DNA of 64,000 nt from Platanthera guangdongensis. Lineage: Eukaryota; Streptophyta; Magnoliopsida; Asparagales; Orchidaceae. The position numbers and the translations under genes are program-made. Shown here piece after piece: positions 1-11,854 of the stretch. The stretch lies in contig CM077153.1 in NCBI GenBank assembly GCA_039583875.1, positions 70,936,482 to 71,000,481 of the forward strand, written 5' to 3'. The notes beneath the pieces were generated by a model. That model was not told where the DNA came from, made no database searches, and saw only the letters and a list, made by a program, of their open reading frames with translations. The stretch's first letter is position 1. Each line of letters opens with the position of its first letter.

Positions 1-813
1 TCCGCAACTGGCTCACATGGAACACATCATGGACACCAGGGAAGGTCGCAGGCAATTCCACCCTATAAGCTGACATGCTGATGCGCTTTGGAATCTGGAA
101 AGGTCCCACGTACCGGGGGTCTAACTTGTGGTTCCTTCCAAACCTTTTAACGTCGGACATCGGGGAAACTTTCAGAAAAACCCAGTCCCCAACGACAAAC
201 TCCAGATCGACCCTTCACAGATTAACATACTTCTCATAGCGCTCTTGAGCCACACGAAGCTTTTCCCGAATACGAGTCACAACACAATTCATCTCTTGAA
301 GGCCTTCCAGACCTAGCAACGGTCTCTCACCAACTTCAGCCCAAAACAAAGGAGTTCTACAATGCCTCCCATACATGGCCTCAAACGGAGTCATCTGCAG
401 ACTCTATTGATAACTATTATTGTATGCAACTCCAAGAGTCCGAGACGCTCATCCCAAGCACCACCATGATCCAAAATATAATACCTGATCATATCCTATA
501 CGATCTGATTTACCCTTTCCGTCTGACCATTAGTCTGCGGATGATAGGCGGTGGAATACCTTAAATTGGTACCCAACCCCTCCTGTAAACTCTTCCAAAA
601 ACGAGACGTAAATACAGAGTCCCGATCTAATACGATGCTAACAGGCACACCATGTAACCTGATGACCACTTCAAGATATAAATCAGCTATCTTCTTCATT
701 GAGTACCCAATCTTAAATGGAACAAAGTGAGCACACTTTGTCAGTCTGTCGACTATCACCCAAACAGAGTCGTGCCCACGGGGAGATTTTTGCAGACCGA
801 TGATGAAATCCAT
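1..813 (-). pseudogene. E1 integrase core and C-terminal part (broken)
   Basis: The integrase core is open from 813 to 496. It shows the first catalytic Asp in MDFIIGL, the HFVPFK block, the second catalytic Asp in the LDRDS block and the catalytic Glu in the NGQTERV block, so the D,D,E triad is present. Below 496 the reading is interrupted by stops, but recognisable integrase C-terminal blocks (tyrosine/asparagine-rich AYNN type, then the GPF and VHDVFH-type blocks) continue to position 1. A stop separates it from the integrase zinc-binding part at 823. Integrase inserts element cDNA into chromosomes; this copy cannot make an intact enzyme. Confidence 0.85.
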
Positions 814-822
814 TGAGATACT

Positions 823-1719
823 CTACCATTTCCAACTTGGAATATCAAGCGGTGTAAATTTACCACCAGGCCTTCTGTGATCAGCCTTAACACGCTGACA
901 TGTATAACATTCCGATACAAACTTTGCGATGTCTTTCTTCATCGCTGACCACCAAACAATTTGCTTTAGATCTTTATACATCTTAGTGGAACCAGGGTGG
1001 TAGACTACACTGGAACCATGAGCTTCAGCACAGATCTTAGCTCGAATATTGCCAAAGGATGGGATGCAAAATCTACCCCGATACTTCAAGGTGTCCAACG
1101 CGTCCACAGAGAAATCGGGTAGCTCTCCATTCGAAGTTATATTCCGGAGGTGCAACAAATCAGGATCATCCTTTTGATGTGCTCGAGTAAGGGAAATCCA
1201 AGAGGGTTCCTCTGCTTCTAGACTAGCAGGCACAGTACTACTCCCTACCTCAATATCCATTAACAAAAACTCTTCTATCAAGGACTGCACCGACAGATTA
1301 AAAATCTTAGCGGTCTTTCTACTCAAGGCATCGGCTACTACATTAGCCTTTCCTGGATGATAAAGAATCTCTACTTCATAATCCGCCACATATTCTAACC
1401 ACCGACGTTGGCGCAAATTTAGTTCTTTTTGAGTGAAGACGCACTTCAAACTCTTATGGTCCGTATAGATCTTGCACAACGCGCCATATAATAAGTGTCT
1501 CCAAAGCTTCAACGCATAAATTATGGCAGCAAACTCCAAATCATGCGTAGGATAGTTTCTCTCGTGGATATATAGTTGCCTCGATCCATACGCGATCACC
1601 TTATCATCTTGCATTAAAATACAACCAAGTCCGATGTGTGACGTGTCAACATACACAACATACTCAACACCTTCAGTAGGTAAGGTTAAAATCGGAGCAG
1701 TACATAATCTCTTCTTCAA
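823..1719 (-). pseudogene. E1 RNase H and integrase zinc-binding domain
   Basis: This open stretch starts in the RT-RNase H connection. The RNase H part has YVVYVDTS (first acidic residue), the [11 protein letters not shown] block (Glu) and YTDHKSL (Asp), as in gypsy RNase H. Then come VVADALSR and a spacer, followed by the integrase zinc-binding region: HPGSTKM, then C-Y-T-C about 30 residues later, an HHCC-like pattern. The reading ends after WKW, exactly where the integrase core should follow; the core resumes at 813 after a stop. It joins the RT fragment at 1716 with a change of frame. Confidence 0.87.
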
Positions 1720-2147
1720 CTCTTAGAAAGCCTCTTCACACTTATCACTCCAAATGAAACAGTATTCTTCTGAGTAAGTCTAGTTAGAGGAGCAGACAAC
1801 TCCGAAAACCCCTCCACGAATCTTCTATAATAGCCGGCCAGGCCCAAGAAACTCCTAATCTCCTTAGGTGTAGAAGGTATCTCCCATTCCATTACAGCAG
1901 AAATCTTGGTCGGTTCTACAAAAATACCGTCCTTGCTTACAACATGACCCAGAAAGGACACCTGAGGTAGCCAGAACTCACACTTGCTCAGCTTCGCATA
2001 TAACTTATGCTCCCTCAGGGTCGACAAAGCCAGACGCAAATACTGAGAATGCTCCTCAACATTACGGGAATACACCAAGACATCATCTATGAACACAATC
2101 ATGAATCGGTCCAGGAAATCTTTAAACACCTGATTCATCAAATCCAT
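1716..2147 (-). pseudogene. E1 reverse transcriptase, C-terminal half
   Basis: It contains the catalytic box FIDDVLVYS (the gypsy form of YxDD), the LSKCEFW and FLGHVVS blocks, and [12 protein letters not shown] at the start of the connection domain. The N-terminal RT half lies in a different frame upstream (up to 3159), so a frameshift occurred near 2150-2180. It ends in the connection domain, where the frame changes again near 1717. Confidence 0.87.
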
Positions 2148-3159
2148 GAAAGCAGAGGGTGCATTGGATAAACCAAAAAGACATCACCAAAAACTCATAA
2201 TGTCCATGCCGTGAACGAAAAGTGGTTCGGGGAATATCTGTCTCATGAATCCTTAACTGGTGGTAGCCTGAGCGAAGATCGATCTTCGAAAATACCGAGC
2301 TATCACACAATTGGTCGAACAAATCATCAATCCTTGTCACGGGATACCTATTCTTAATAGTTACATTGTTCAATTCCCTATAATCGATGCAAAGTCTCAT
2401 CGATCCATCTTTCTTCTTTACGAACAAAACAGGAGCATACCATGGAGAAGTACTTGGTCTAATAAAACCACAACTGAGCAACTCATCGAGCTGAGTACGT
2501 AACTCATCCAACTCACGCAGAGCCATACGGTACGGTGCTTTAGCAATAGGACGAGTATCTGTCTCGAGGTCTATCACAAACTCTGTCTCCCTTTCCGAAT
2601 TAAGTCCTGGAAGACTATCAGGAAAGACATCTAGAAACTCTCGTACCACCGAGACATCCTCAAGACATGGCGTAACAAAAGCTGTCTCTAGAGCTGAAAT
2701 AGAAACCAAAAATGCCTCGCAACCAGACTCTATAGCATGACAAGCACGTACCGCAGAAATGACAGGAGAAACTCTGTCCTGAAATCCATAGACGCTCATA
2801 GGTTGTCCGTCGTCCATTCTAAAATCCAATCGCTTAGACTTGCACTGGATGACCGCATCATACTTGGACAACCAGTCCATGCCCAGAATCATGTCAAAAT
2901 CAGACATATCCAAAATCATCAGATCCGCAAAGGCTAGAAAATTGCCAAGATAAATAGGGCATCTCAGAACCTCTTGGTTAGATATCACAGAATCACCGGA
3001 AGGGAGCTTGACATTGAAGGAGCCTCCCAAGTGGTCCACACTCAGGCGATGTTTATCAACAAATCTCCAGCCCACAAAGGAATGGGTGACACTTGAATCG
3101 AAAAGAACGCGGGCCCACCTATTCTGCACCTTAAACTCACCTAAAACCATAACATACAT
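2122..3159 (-). pseudogene. E1 aspartic protease and N-terminal half of reverse transcriptase
   Basis: The first ~110 residues are a retropepsin-like aspartic protease. The active-site block reads [10 protein letters not shown], where E7 has DSGATHS, so the residues after the catalytic Asp-Ser are altered and the protease is probably inactive. ILGMDWL marks the end of the protease. RT follows, with [26 protein letters not shown] and [12 protein letters not shown]. The reading loses homology after residue ~325, near the frameshift that separates it from the catalytic half. The ATG at 3159 lies just after a possible splice acceptor (see the intron finding). Confidence 0.86.
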
Positions 3160-3225
3160 AACTAAACGAATGATAACTAGGGAAACAACGATAACTAATA
3201 AGGATAACTTAAACCGAGGCTAACC

Positions 3226-4452
3226 TGATATCACTTGAGTAGAGGTTTGGGCTTCCTCACTGGTCATCACGTTCAGCTTTCCTTTTCCTTTATCCAGGTT
3301 TGGTGGCGGCGACAGAGCTCGAAGTGGGGCAGGCTGCAGCGGGGACTGAGCCTGGGGGCACGAAGACTTCTGGTGTCCCTTCTGCCCACACTAGAAGCAA
3401 ATCCTTTCTTTCATCCAGCAGCGAGTCACATCATGACCCTTCCACGCACAGAACGAGCACACAAGCTCTCCCTTGGGTATACCTGGGATGGCTTGCACCT
3501 GCTGCTGCTTTAGGGTGGCAGTCCTCTTGAAGCACCTTTCATAGGGGTGGCCAGGACGACCACAGAAGCTACACACTTCCTTACTTTTCTTCTTCGAAGA
3601 AGGGCCAGATGCCCTGGAGCTACCATCCTCAACGCCTTTTCTTTTCTCCTTCCTTGCCGCAGCACCGCGGTTCTTGGCGTTTTCAATCGCCTCCACTTTT
3701 AAAGTGGCTTCCACTGCTTCAGCATAACTTTTAGCTTGGTAAGAGCATGCCAACTGCTGGACATCGCTTCTTAATCCTCCCAAGAAACGTTTCAATCTAA
3801 CCTCCTCAAAAGCTACCAAGTCAGGAGCAAACCTGCTCAGTTTGCTAAACTCAATCTCATACTCACTCACGATGAGCTGTCTCTGCTTTAGATGCAGGAA
3901 GTTATTCATCAGGCGGTCTTGCCTGACCGAGGGTAGAAACATCTTCAGCAGCATCTTCTTAAAAGATTCCCAAGAATAGCCTTCCTTCAGACCCTCTCTT
4001 TACCTAATCCACCAACTCTTCGCCAGACCTTTTAACTGATATGCTGCAATCATCACCTTCTGGGCTTCTAGAATTCCAGAATATGAAAACATCTCCTCGA
4101 TGTAGATGATCCAATCATCTATAATCACAAAGTCAGCACTCCCGTTGAAGGTGGGAGGCCCCAACCGCTGTAAGTGTGATATGAAATTCATTTCTGGTGG
4201 TATCGCTATCGGGGGCACCAGAGGACTATGGGTATCGGGCATGGCTTGGCCCGTGGCGGGCTCTTGAAATAAAGGTTGCTGCGCGGGAGCGGCAGACAAC
4301 AAAGACTCAATTTGCGATTGCATCGCAACCAATTATCTCGACAGAGCATCATTGCTCTGACGCAGACTCACGATAATCGCATCACTTTGTGCACCTGATG
4401 ACTCACCCTCCAACTATTGAGTCGACCTCATCGCAGGGCGCTTTGGCTGCAT
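3226..4452 (-). pseudogene. E1 gag (nucleocapsid precursor), broken
   Basis: The likely ATG is at 4452, aligned with the start of the E7 gag at 60904. Two in-frame stops lie in the first ~45 codons, and the reading changes between 4000 and 3954. The middle (3954 down) has the plant gypsy gag domain (LMNNFLHLKQRQ, YEIEFSKLSRFAP, KRFLGGLR). Three zinc-knuckle-like motifs follow: CSFCGRPGHPYERC, CSFCAWKGHDVTRC, and a CGQKGH motif beyond a TAG at 3393-3391 that replaces the glutamine seen in E7. Gag coats the element RNA in cytoplasmic particles. Confidence 0.84.
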
Positions 4453-5114
4453 TTCTAAAAAAGCAAACAAACAACTCATCAAAATCCTAGCTTACAACGA
4501 AGCCACACGACTAGTTCAGACCATACTTAAAAGACACTTGCTTACGCTGCAACTTGCTCTAGGATTTTATAATGATGTTATGTCCTACTTAGGATGATAT
4601 CCTCTAATCCTATTGACTCTTGTGCCTATGACATGAATGCATATATTCCTTTTTTTTCTGATTTAAAACCATGTGTGTACATATGTCATCCCGCAAATCT
4701 TTAGCTTGTCACGTTGTGCTTATGCTATGTTATGCTCTGCATGATTGTGCTATGCATTCTAAAACGGCCCTAATGCATGTTATGAGCGGCGTACGCATGA
4801 AAATGTTATGCATCCATACTACATGACATTATCATGTAATGAAAAAGAAACGTGCTAGTCGCATTCATGTGGTGAGGTTATGCAGCCCATACTACATAAC
4901 TCTCACATGTTGCTCCTATGGTGGATCCATATACAACCACATTTTATGCATCCCATACTACATAATATACCCCATATACTTCATGTTATGCTATGAGTGT
5001 AGTGTTCGTGCTTCAGCCAAGAAGTGTTGATGACATATCGGTGTGTGTATGATATGATGCTAAACACCTAATACCAACAAGGAAAGGTTTCCAGACAAAT
5101 TGTCAAGCAACCTC
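4453..5114 (-). other. E1 untranslated leader between PBS and gag
   Basis: About 660 bp with no credible coding potential. It is AT-rich, with repeated ATGCATCC-like words. The same leader occurs in E7 at 60905-61575, which supports both as family members. Confidence 0.7.
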
Positions 5115-5126
5115 CCTATGATACCA
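5115..5126 (-). other. E1 primer binding site
   Basis: The minus strand reads TGGTATCATAGG two bases after the LTR end (CA at 5130-5129). The first eight bases match the complement of the initiator tRNA-Met 3' end; the later bases differ from TGGTATCAGAGG in E7. Confidence 0.8.
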
Positions 5127-5128
5127 AC

Positions 5129-8100
5129 TGTCACAACCCGCATTTTCACCACATAGAAACAGCTTATCAGAGTAAGGGAAAATGCACGTCATGATGCCAC
5201 GTCAGCAGTGGATAACTACGGACGCTCAGGCAGACACCAAACAAAACATGAAGAAACATTTTTTTAAGTTATTTTAAGGAAAATCAGTTAAGTGCAGTAG
5301 TTAGCTGTATCCCTCGGCTTAGTGGCTCATATAGTCCACGAATCAAGATATATTATATGCTGCAGAAAAAATACTTGATTAGATTAACTTAAACATCCTA
5401 CAAGAGTAAAACATCCCTAAAGGACAACTCATGCCATGTAACACTTTAAATTTATTATAGTAGGAAAGATAGCTTTTACAGTCGCTAAAAATAACAAGTT
5501 ATAGTTTCAAATTATTCAATGCATTTAGTAATAATAGTAGATTTTATAGTTGAAAATACCTAACATGTATTCCTAACATAAATCCTCCTAGAGAACAAGT
5601 AATCCACATCCACATTTAAAGAAATGAGCAGCTAGCAAGTATCAAACAACTAACGATCCAGTGGGCGCCAACAAACTGACGCGAACCCATGAAAAAAAGT
5701 ATGTCTGAACTAGTAAAACTAAATAAACGACAAACTACCTCGCTAAGACGAGGCAACAACCACGGCCAAAACTGCCGCCTAGCAAACTCCAAAACCAGTA
5801 CTGCTAACTGCTACAGCTCTGAACCAGAGGCATTCTAAAGACAGAACACCTCAGCAAGAAGGTACAAAAGGTGGCAGGAAAAGTAATAAGCCAAAATAAA
5901 CAAAGCTCAACAGGGGTACCAACCCAAGACCAAAAGCACTGAAGTAAAGTACAAAAGAAACCAGGGCATCAACAAGAAATGAACTCCTACGTGATTTGTC
6001 ACGTTCCACACGGGTACACCAGACGCACAAGGCTATAAGGTGACTACATGAATATTTCACCAGAACGAAAAAATACAAAACCTTTATTAGGCACCTCTGG
6101 TCGGCTCTACACAAAAATATGGGCGAAGTGGTCACTCTTGGACACACCACCCAAAAACAACAACGGGCGAGGTGGTCACTCTTGGACACACCACCCAAAA
6201 ACAAAACGGATATATAATCCGTCTAACTGCGAGGGAGTCTCATACTCTCCACCATACACCGCAGACATCCAAAAACCAGGTTGACTTCCATAGGGCACTA
6301 ATGAAGGTAACAAACACTGCGGAGGTGGAAACGTCCACTAACTCCCGCATTCAAGAAACCCAAAGAAATCACAACACAAATATCTCGAGATTTGGCTTGA
6401 CAGATTCTACTTGACATTACCGAACTCGAGACGCGGTTGATCAACCTCTAGGAGCAATTACAGTCCTAGATAAATTCTAACGCGCTAAATAATGAAAGTT
6501 AAAACATGCATAGCCATCATTAAGATACACCATAAACGATTAACCAAAACAGACAAAATCGGGCTTTCCAAGACAACACTGTACAACAAGGAAGGAACAT
6601 TGAAACGATTAATCATAACAATGATTTGGAAGAATAAGCGCAAAAAATTTAAAGAACATGAAAGTATAGTCGTTACCATCAGATCGGACAAAGAGAAACG
6701 AGGGGAAACCACCACTGGCCTTGGTTTTACCAGAAACGTCCTCTGCATCGCTCCACGTCGTGGATCGGGGCAATAGACTGCGGGAGGAGTTGAAATCTAG
6801 ACAAAAATGGTCAAAAAGGGGATTAGGGCCGAAAAACCCTAACGAGAAATCTCAAGAAACGGGGAAAAAATTACCACAAGGGCGTACCTCTCTACGAGAG
6901 CTTTCCAGATCTACGATCAGTTTGAAATTCCGAGCACTGGAGCACCGTCAACGGCCACCGGAAGAATCAAGGACGGACAACCTTTATCTCGCTCACGCCG
7001 CTCTGGTTCAGGAGGAGAAAAGAATCGGAGAAGATGAAGAAAATGAAGAAGGTACTTATACTAAGGGTGATAACAAGAAGAACAACAGAATAAATCGGGT
7101 TCAGCTGAACCGGTTTTCCCCAGATAGAAGGAACATATTACTCGAGTACTAAGGGAATTACACGAGTACAGCACAAGGATTACTCGAGCACTAAGGCACT
7201 TACTCGAGTACAACAAGGGAATTACTCAAGTACTAAGGACTTACTCGAGTACTGCATGGGGAAACTACTCGAGTACAAGGGTTACTCGAGTTCAGCACGG
7301 GAAAACTACTCGAGTACAAGGGACTTAATCGAGTACAAGGGAGGATCCACACGATGAAATCTGTTCGAAAATCGTCGAACGCAAGGCCTGATCATCGAAC
7401 TCAATTTGAAAATCGTCGAACTCAACACGAAGATCCGCTAGACCTACAGTAAGCTCCGCTCGACGATTCGTCGAGCTCAGCACGACAAGGACAATCGTCA
7501 ACCTCCAGACAGCGCCCAGAGAAGAAAAACAATCGTCGAGCTCCGCTCAACGATCGTCGACCTCAGACAGCACCCAGAAAAGAAAACAATCGTCGAGCTC
7601 CGCTGGACGATCGTCGAACTCGAAACAGCCCCCAGAAAAGAAAACAATCATCGAGCTCCGCTCGACGATCGTCGAACTCGACATAGCTCCCAAAAAAGAA
7701 AACAATCGTCGAACTCGATACAGCGCCCAGAAAATAAAATAAAATATAATAAGGTTGGTTCGACGAAATCCCAAACCTTTAGAAGGGCTTCCCGAGAATC
7801 AAATCAAGCAGTCAATAATATAGCAATTAACGTGTTCAGATAGTTAAACAAGGAACTATGAGATCAAAACAAAGGCTCAAACGCGCAGAATTAAACGAAA
7901 CTCAAGCCATGGGCGAAAACTGCTGCTACGGACACAACGGCGAAGTCAAAAACAAAATCCTACGTGCCATTCCCGAGATATTAACCGCCAAAACATGCGA
8001 CGAACAAAAACAAAACCCAAAACTTCGATCGCGCGTCGAGACTCCAAAAATGCTCGGGTTGCGACGAAACTGGACGAGCACGTCCAAAACTACTCAAATC

Positions 8101-8189
8101 CAACACTCGACGTTAAAAGTAACGCCACGATGTCATAAATCTGACGTAGCCCAAACAAATAAAATCATCGAAAAATCGGGGGCGTTACA
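5129..8189 (-). repeat. E1 5' LTR, about 3.06 kb
   Basis: On the minus strand the LTR starts TGTAACGCCCCCG at 8189 and ends TTGTGACA at 5129, giving TG...CA ends. The ends match those of the E7 LTRs. It is long for a plant gypsy LTR, and reading frames seen in it on either strand have no recognisable protein. It contains two arrays of short palindromes at 7130-7720. Confidence 0.9.
7130..7720. repeat. Palindrome arrays in the E1 LTR
   Basis: From 7130 to 7345 variants of TACTCGAGTAC recur with ~10-20 bp spacing. From about 7365 to 7720 a second array is built from CGTCGAG, CTCGACGA and CGATCGTCGA. The first array shares its decamer TACTCGAGTA with the unrelated copia element E4. Confidence 0.85.
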
Positions 8190-8547
8190 CATTCCTCTCT
8201 TGCTGATATGAAGTAGAAGGACCATCCTCCGCAGCAACCTTCACCTCCTTATTGAACAACCCATCAAGGGAAGTCCACACCTTCGCAGTTGTGTGACATC
8301 CACTGATGTGGTCCAAGAGCTCCGATGAGATCACCCGCTTGAGAATAGACTCCGCTTTCGCATTTGTCTCCTTCCAAGCTCTCATCTCTTCAACATTGCC
8401 AGCAGTAACCTCTTGTCTTCTTTCTCCGCATACCACCTCCCAAAGGTCCTTGCCAAGAAGAAAGCTCTCCATACAAGACTTCCACCTATCAAAGTTAGAC
8501 TCTGTAAGGAGTTCAATCCCTAGACCACTTGCATCTTCCACTGCCAT
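8190..8547 (-). pseudogene. E2 gag, N-terminal fragment with internal deletion
   Basis: The ATG is at 8547. The N-terminus (GLGIELLTESNFDRWKSCM) matches the gag of E5 nearly residue for residue for about 95 codons. After LFNKE it jumps to a segment equivalent to E5 residues near the basic linker (STSYQQER), so roughly 125 codons were lost without breaking the frame. The E1 LTR then interrupts it. No zinc knuckle or pol remains visible. Confidence 0.85.
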
Positions 8548-8622
8548 GGTTCTACCACTGGTTCCCTCTTCACAAGAGCAACAACCACTTCAGTAGATCA
8601 CTGCTTATCCACTCCAACCTTT

Positions 8623-8633
8623 CTTTGATACCA
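8623..8633 (-). other. E2 primer binding site
   Basis: The minus strand reads TGGTATCAAAG directly after the LTR end AACA. It is the initiator tRNA-Met type, with one change from TGGTATCAGAG in E5. Confidence 0.82.
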
Positions 8634-10243
8634 TGTTGAAATTTCCCGGAGCTTGGTGTGAGCAGAGGTTATCTAAACTGAAGTTAGTTACAACCAGAAA
8701 CACATGCAGCAACAAGAGTCTTTATTGATAACAACAATCTTCTTTACAAGGTGAGACATACATGATGAGACATGATTCACCAAAACCACCACAGGGAAAG
8801 CAGAGACAACTATAAATACAAGATAAGTCATGCCGCGCAGACTGCACAACTAGCTGCCGGTTCTACTGCTACACTTAGGAGTCCGCACAGTCCGCCAGGT
8901 TGCCAGACCGCAAGCAAGCCACGCAGACTGCCCCTTATTATAATGTTAAGCTCTATCCGCCGATCTGCAAGCCGCCTGACCACGAGGTCGCCTAGCCACC
9001 AGACCGCACAAGCTGCTGATGCCGAACTGAACAGGCTGCCTGAAGCAGGCGACTTATTGAACCACAAAAAAAGTTGCCAAAGGGAAAACCGTCTGGCCAA
9101 TGACCGCGACCTGCTGTTTACCGTCAATTGCTTAACCACAGAGTCTGCACTGTCCCTGACTGCAATCAGAGACAAGACCTGGCTTTCCATCACTATCCGC
9201 ATAACCTGCATAGCTTAAACCGGACAACTCTATCAAACCGTGCGGATACTAAAATCCAGTCTGCAGCAACTGCGATGGGCACACTTACTGTTCATTCGCT
9301 CTCTAATCTTGATGTGACATGGGTCCTATTTATTGGCACGATGAGGAGTGTGGCCACCACCCTAACTGATAGGATCACCACCTGATCCTGCAGCAAGAAC
9401 AAGTATATCCGTAAGCCCACGGATACACTTCTGTCTGCCGCGACTTGTGCATGATAGAAAGTCCGCCTATGCTTCACCAATGTCGGACACATTGCCAGTC
9501 CGCCTTATCGCCACAGGACAAGCCAAGACCACCACAGCCGAACTCTGCAACAACTGTCCACCTATCCGTGGAAACAGCTCCAGTCCGCTTATCCCGAGCC
9601 CACAGCCTCACCACCATGTCCACTGCCGGACTCAGCAGACAGAGCTCTAGTATGCATGCCCTTGCGGAAGTAATCTCCAGTCCGCAGTCTCCAAGCTCGC
9701 AATCAAGGCACACAGAACTTCTGTCAAGCTCGACAGATTGAGAAGCAGTCCGTGTTTCACTGCGTGATCTCCCTAGACATAGCCAAGCCAGGACTTGGTT
9801 CAGAACCAACCAAGTCCACACCACTTGCCGCAAGGGCCAGTCCGCACTTACTGGCGGACACTGGAACCAGCCCTCCTGCCTCGACGAACTCCAGTACCTG
9901 TCCGCTTTCACTGGCGATCTCTGCGCCTTCCACTTACCGCTTCACCAGAGCAAGACCAAGGCTTCTGCCAAGCCGGTCTGCCGAGCTTCACTCCTTTAGT
10001 ACGCTTCTTGTCACAATCCGCTCGGTTACCTTCTGGGATCCAACTTCTTGCAGAGTATAAGCCGACCTAGCAAACCGTCGCTGCTGTTTATGTAGTCCGC
10101 GCGAACAGACCGCCCAAGCCTCCACAGAACAAGCTGTCTGCAACAGCCCTGCCGAACTGGCTGTCCGCAAACCATGTCCGCGTAGTCTACATGGATAGGT
10201 TGCCCTAGTCCAATCACCCACTTTCACTTCACAATTTTCAACA
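8634..10243 (-). repeat. E2 5' LTR, about 1.6 kb
   Basis: On the minus strand it starts TGTTGAAAATTGTGAAG at 10243 and ends ATTTCAACA at 8634. It is the same length as the E5 LTRs, with similar ends and the same abundance of GCGGAC/GTCCGC words. Open frames across it are by-products of its base composition. Confidence 0.88.
9325..9336 (-). promoter_or_regulatory. Likely TATA box of the E2 LTR
   Basis: The minus strand reads CCAATAAATAGG followed by ACCC. This aligns with the cleaner CCTATAAATAGGACCC in the E5 LTRs, so it is probably a decayed TATA box. Confidence 0.55.
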
Positions 10244-10618
10244 ATCTTCACATGGAAGGATGGAGTGGTCGAAGGTATCTTATCTCTATGACACAAGACC
10301 TAGCATGGTCTTCTCCTAGGAAAACTTCTTCTCATGAATCAAGACTCCTTTGAGTCGATATCTCTCCTAGAAATAACTAAAGATCTCGCACCAAGGGAAA
10401 GGGTAGGATGCTCACCTCATTTCCAACAGTTCCGAGATTTCCGGCCATGGATCTTGTTATCATTCTTGGCGGCATCCTATTTCTTGATAGTATTGCGCTC
10501 CAAGGGAGGAAATTGGCTACAACGATCTGCTCCTTTTCCGTCAGTTTCGGAACAGGAATTAGGTAATGGCTCAACGAAGAAGAACAATGAAAGACAGCTA
10601 CGGTTCGAATTTCTTCCC

Positions 10619-10626
10619 TTTTTATA
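10619..10626 (-). promoter_or_regulatory. Likely TATA box of the E3 LTR
   Basis: The minus strand reads GCGATATAAAAAGGG around this point, about 1.1 kb after the LTR start and downstream of the repeat array. The array would therefore lie in U3. Confidence 0.5.
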
Positions 10627-10805
10627 TCGCCTATTAGGTTTAACTCACTTGCCACGCGTCGGCATATTAGTGGACTGCACATTTATAGCTTTAAATATGT
10701 CATAATGAAAAGATGCGTCCAATATAACTGTTTGGAGCATTTCCTGAAAATCTGGTTCAGACCATGTACAGGAATCAAGAAATGGAGGCCAAAGTTCTGT
10801 TAAGT

Positions 10806-11600
10806 CCAAATTCGTCGAGTAAGTAGCTCTAACTAGACAAATCGTCGAGTATTATATCCTTACTCGACGAATCAGCGTGATTTGTCGAGTCCACTCAAAG
10901 CCATACATAGTCTAGGAATTTCCAAGTTCAAATCATCGAGTATAATATTCTTACTCGACGAATCATTGAGTGGCGTCGAGTGCACTCAACGCACTCGACG
11001 CCACCGTTCTCTGAATAACACGAGTAAAAAGAGTTGAGTGGCGTCGAGTGCGCTCAACGCACTCGACGCCTTTCGGAAAATGGCGTCGAGTATAGTCAAC
11101 GCAGTCGACGCCAATCCTCCCAGAAATAATTGTAAGTCAAATGGCATTGAGTCAGTTCAACTATTTCCCAGTTCGACAAATCAACCTCAGATCGAAGAAT
11201 TAGCGTTCGATGAATATAGCGTTCTACGAATTTACATCAATTCGACGAATTATCATTCAACGAATATAGCGTTCGATGAATTTACCTCAGTTCGACGAAT
11301 CAGTGCTCGATGAATTTAGCATTCGACGAATTAGCCTCAGTCTATGGCGTTGAGTGATGTTGAGTCTACTCAACACACTCAATGCCCCGAGTCAGAAATC
11401 TTCCCAAGTAAAATGGTGTTGAGGGCACTCAACGCACTTAATGCCAATTGGTCCATGGCGTTGAGTGCACTCAACGCACTCAACGCCCCAAGCCCAAATA
11501 ACTCCCAAAGTTTGTTGGTGTTGAGTGCACTCAATGCACTCAATGTCAATCAGTCCATGGAGTTGAGTGCACTCGACGCATTCAATGCCCCGAGCCCAAA
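10806..11600. repeat. Palindrome array in the E3 LTR
   Basis: Repeated GTCGAGTGCACTCAACGC and CACTCGACGCC words, with TCGAGTA and TTCGACGAAT variants, form imperfect palindromes. Many TCGA cores have decayed to TTGA or TCAA, as expected of deaminated methyl-cytosine in an old copy. Confidence 0.85.
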
Positions 11601-11854
11601 TGTTTTATAAGTAAATTCCTGATCTAATCGTTTAGTCCGGTCGACTCACTCGATGCTTCCCAAACCTGAGTCAATTCTCTTTCCTCAAAACGTGTGCGAG
11701 GGGCCTAACACAAAATGAGATATTACAAATCCTATAAACAATATAAAAGATTTCGTTACCGAAATCAGTCTAAGGTTCTGGGGGAAGAAAGCAAGAAAAT
11801 ATATTATGCTTTTAAAATTACCTTGGGGAAACAACTCCGGGTATCAATTCCGCA

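Larger units (their letters stand above)
1..8189 (-). mobile_element. E1: Ty3/gypsy (Tekay/Del-like) LTR retrotransposon, 3' end outside window
   Basis: On the minus strand the order is 5' LTR (8189-5129), tRNA-Met-type PBS, leader, gag, protease, reverse transcriptase, RNase H and integrase, which is the Ty3/gypsy order. The integrase C-terminus runs off position 1, so the 3' LTR is not visible. The LTR ends and proteins closely resemble E7, so both belong to one family. The right end interrupts the gag of copia element E2 at 8189/8190. The right-hand flank begins cattc; its TSD partner lies outside the window. Coding parts carry several stops and at least two frame changes, so the copy is dead. 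Confidence 0.93.
8190..10243 (-). mobile_element. E2: Ty1/copia retrotransposon, 5' part only
   Basis: The visible part is the 5' LTR (10243-8634), a PBS and the start of gag on the minus strand. E1 is inserted in gag at 8189/8190, so the rest lies left of the window. Gag and LTR ends resemble E5, so E2 is an older relative of E5. Its LTR begins directly against LTR sequence of E3 at 10244, so it inserted into E3. Confidence 0.88.
10244..11727 (-). repeat. E3 3' LTR (partial)
   Basis: The LTR start is read as TGTAATATCTC on the minus strand at 11727. Just upstream is a degenerate TTTCG...CGAAAT motif of the kind found before the polypurine tract in gypsy elements (also in E7 and E8). The LTR end is missing because E2 is inserted. 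A start at 11712 (TGTTAGGCCCC) is a less likely alternative. Confidence 0.72.

Noticed and set aside
6048..8211. Several 75-140-aa open frames on both strands
   Set aside because: All lie in the E1 5' LTR, have low-complexity or arginine-rich composition, and are not shared as proteins with the E7 LTR.
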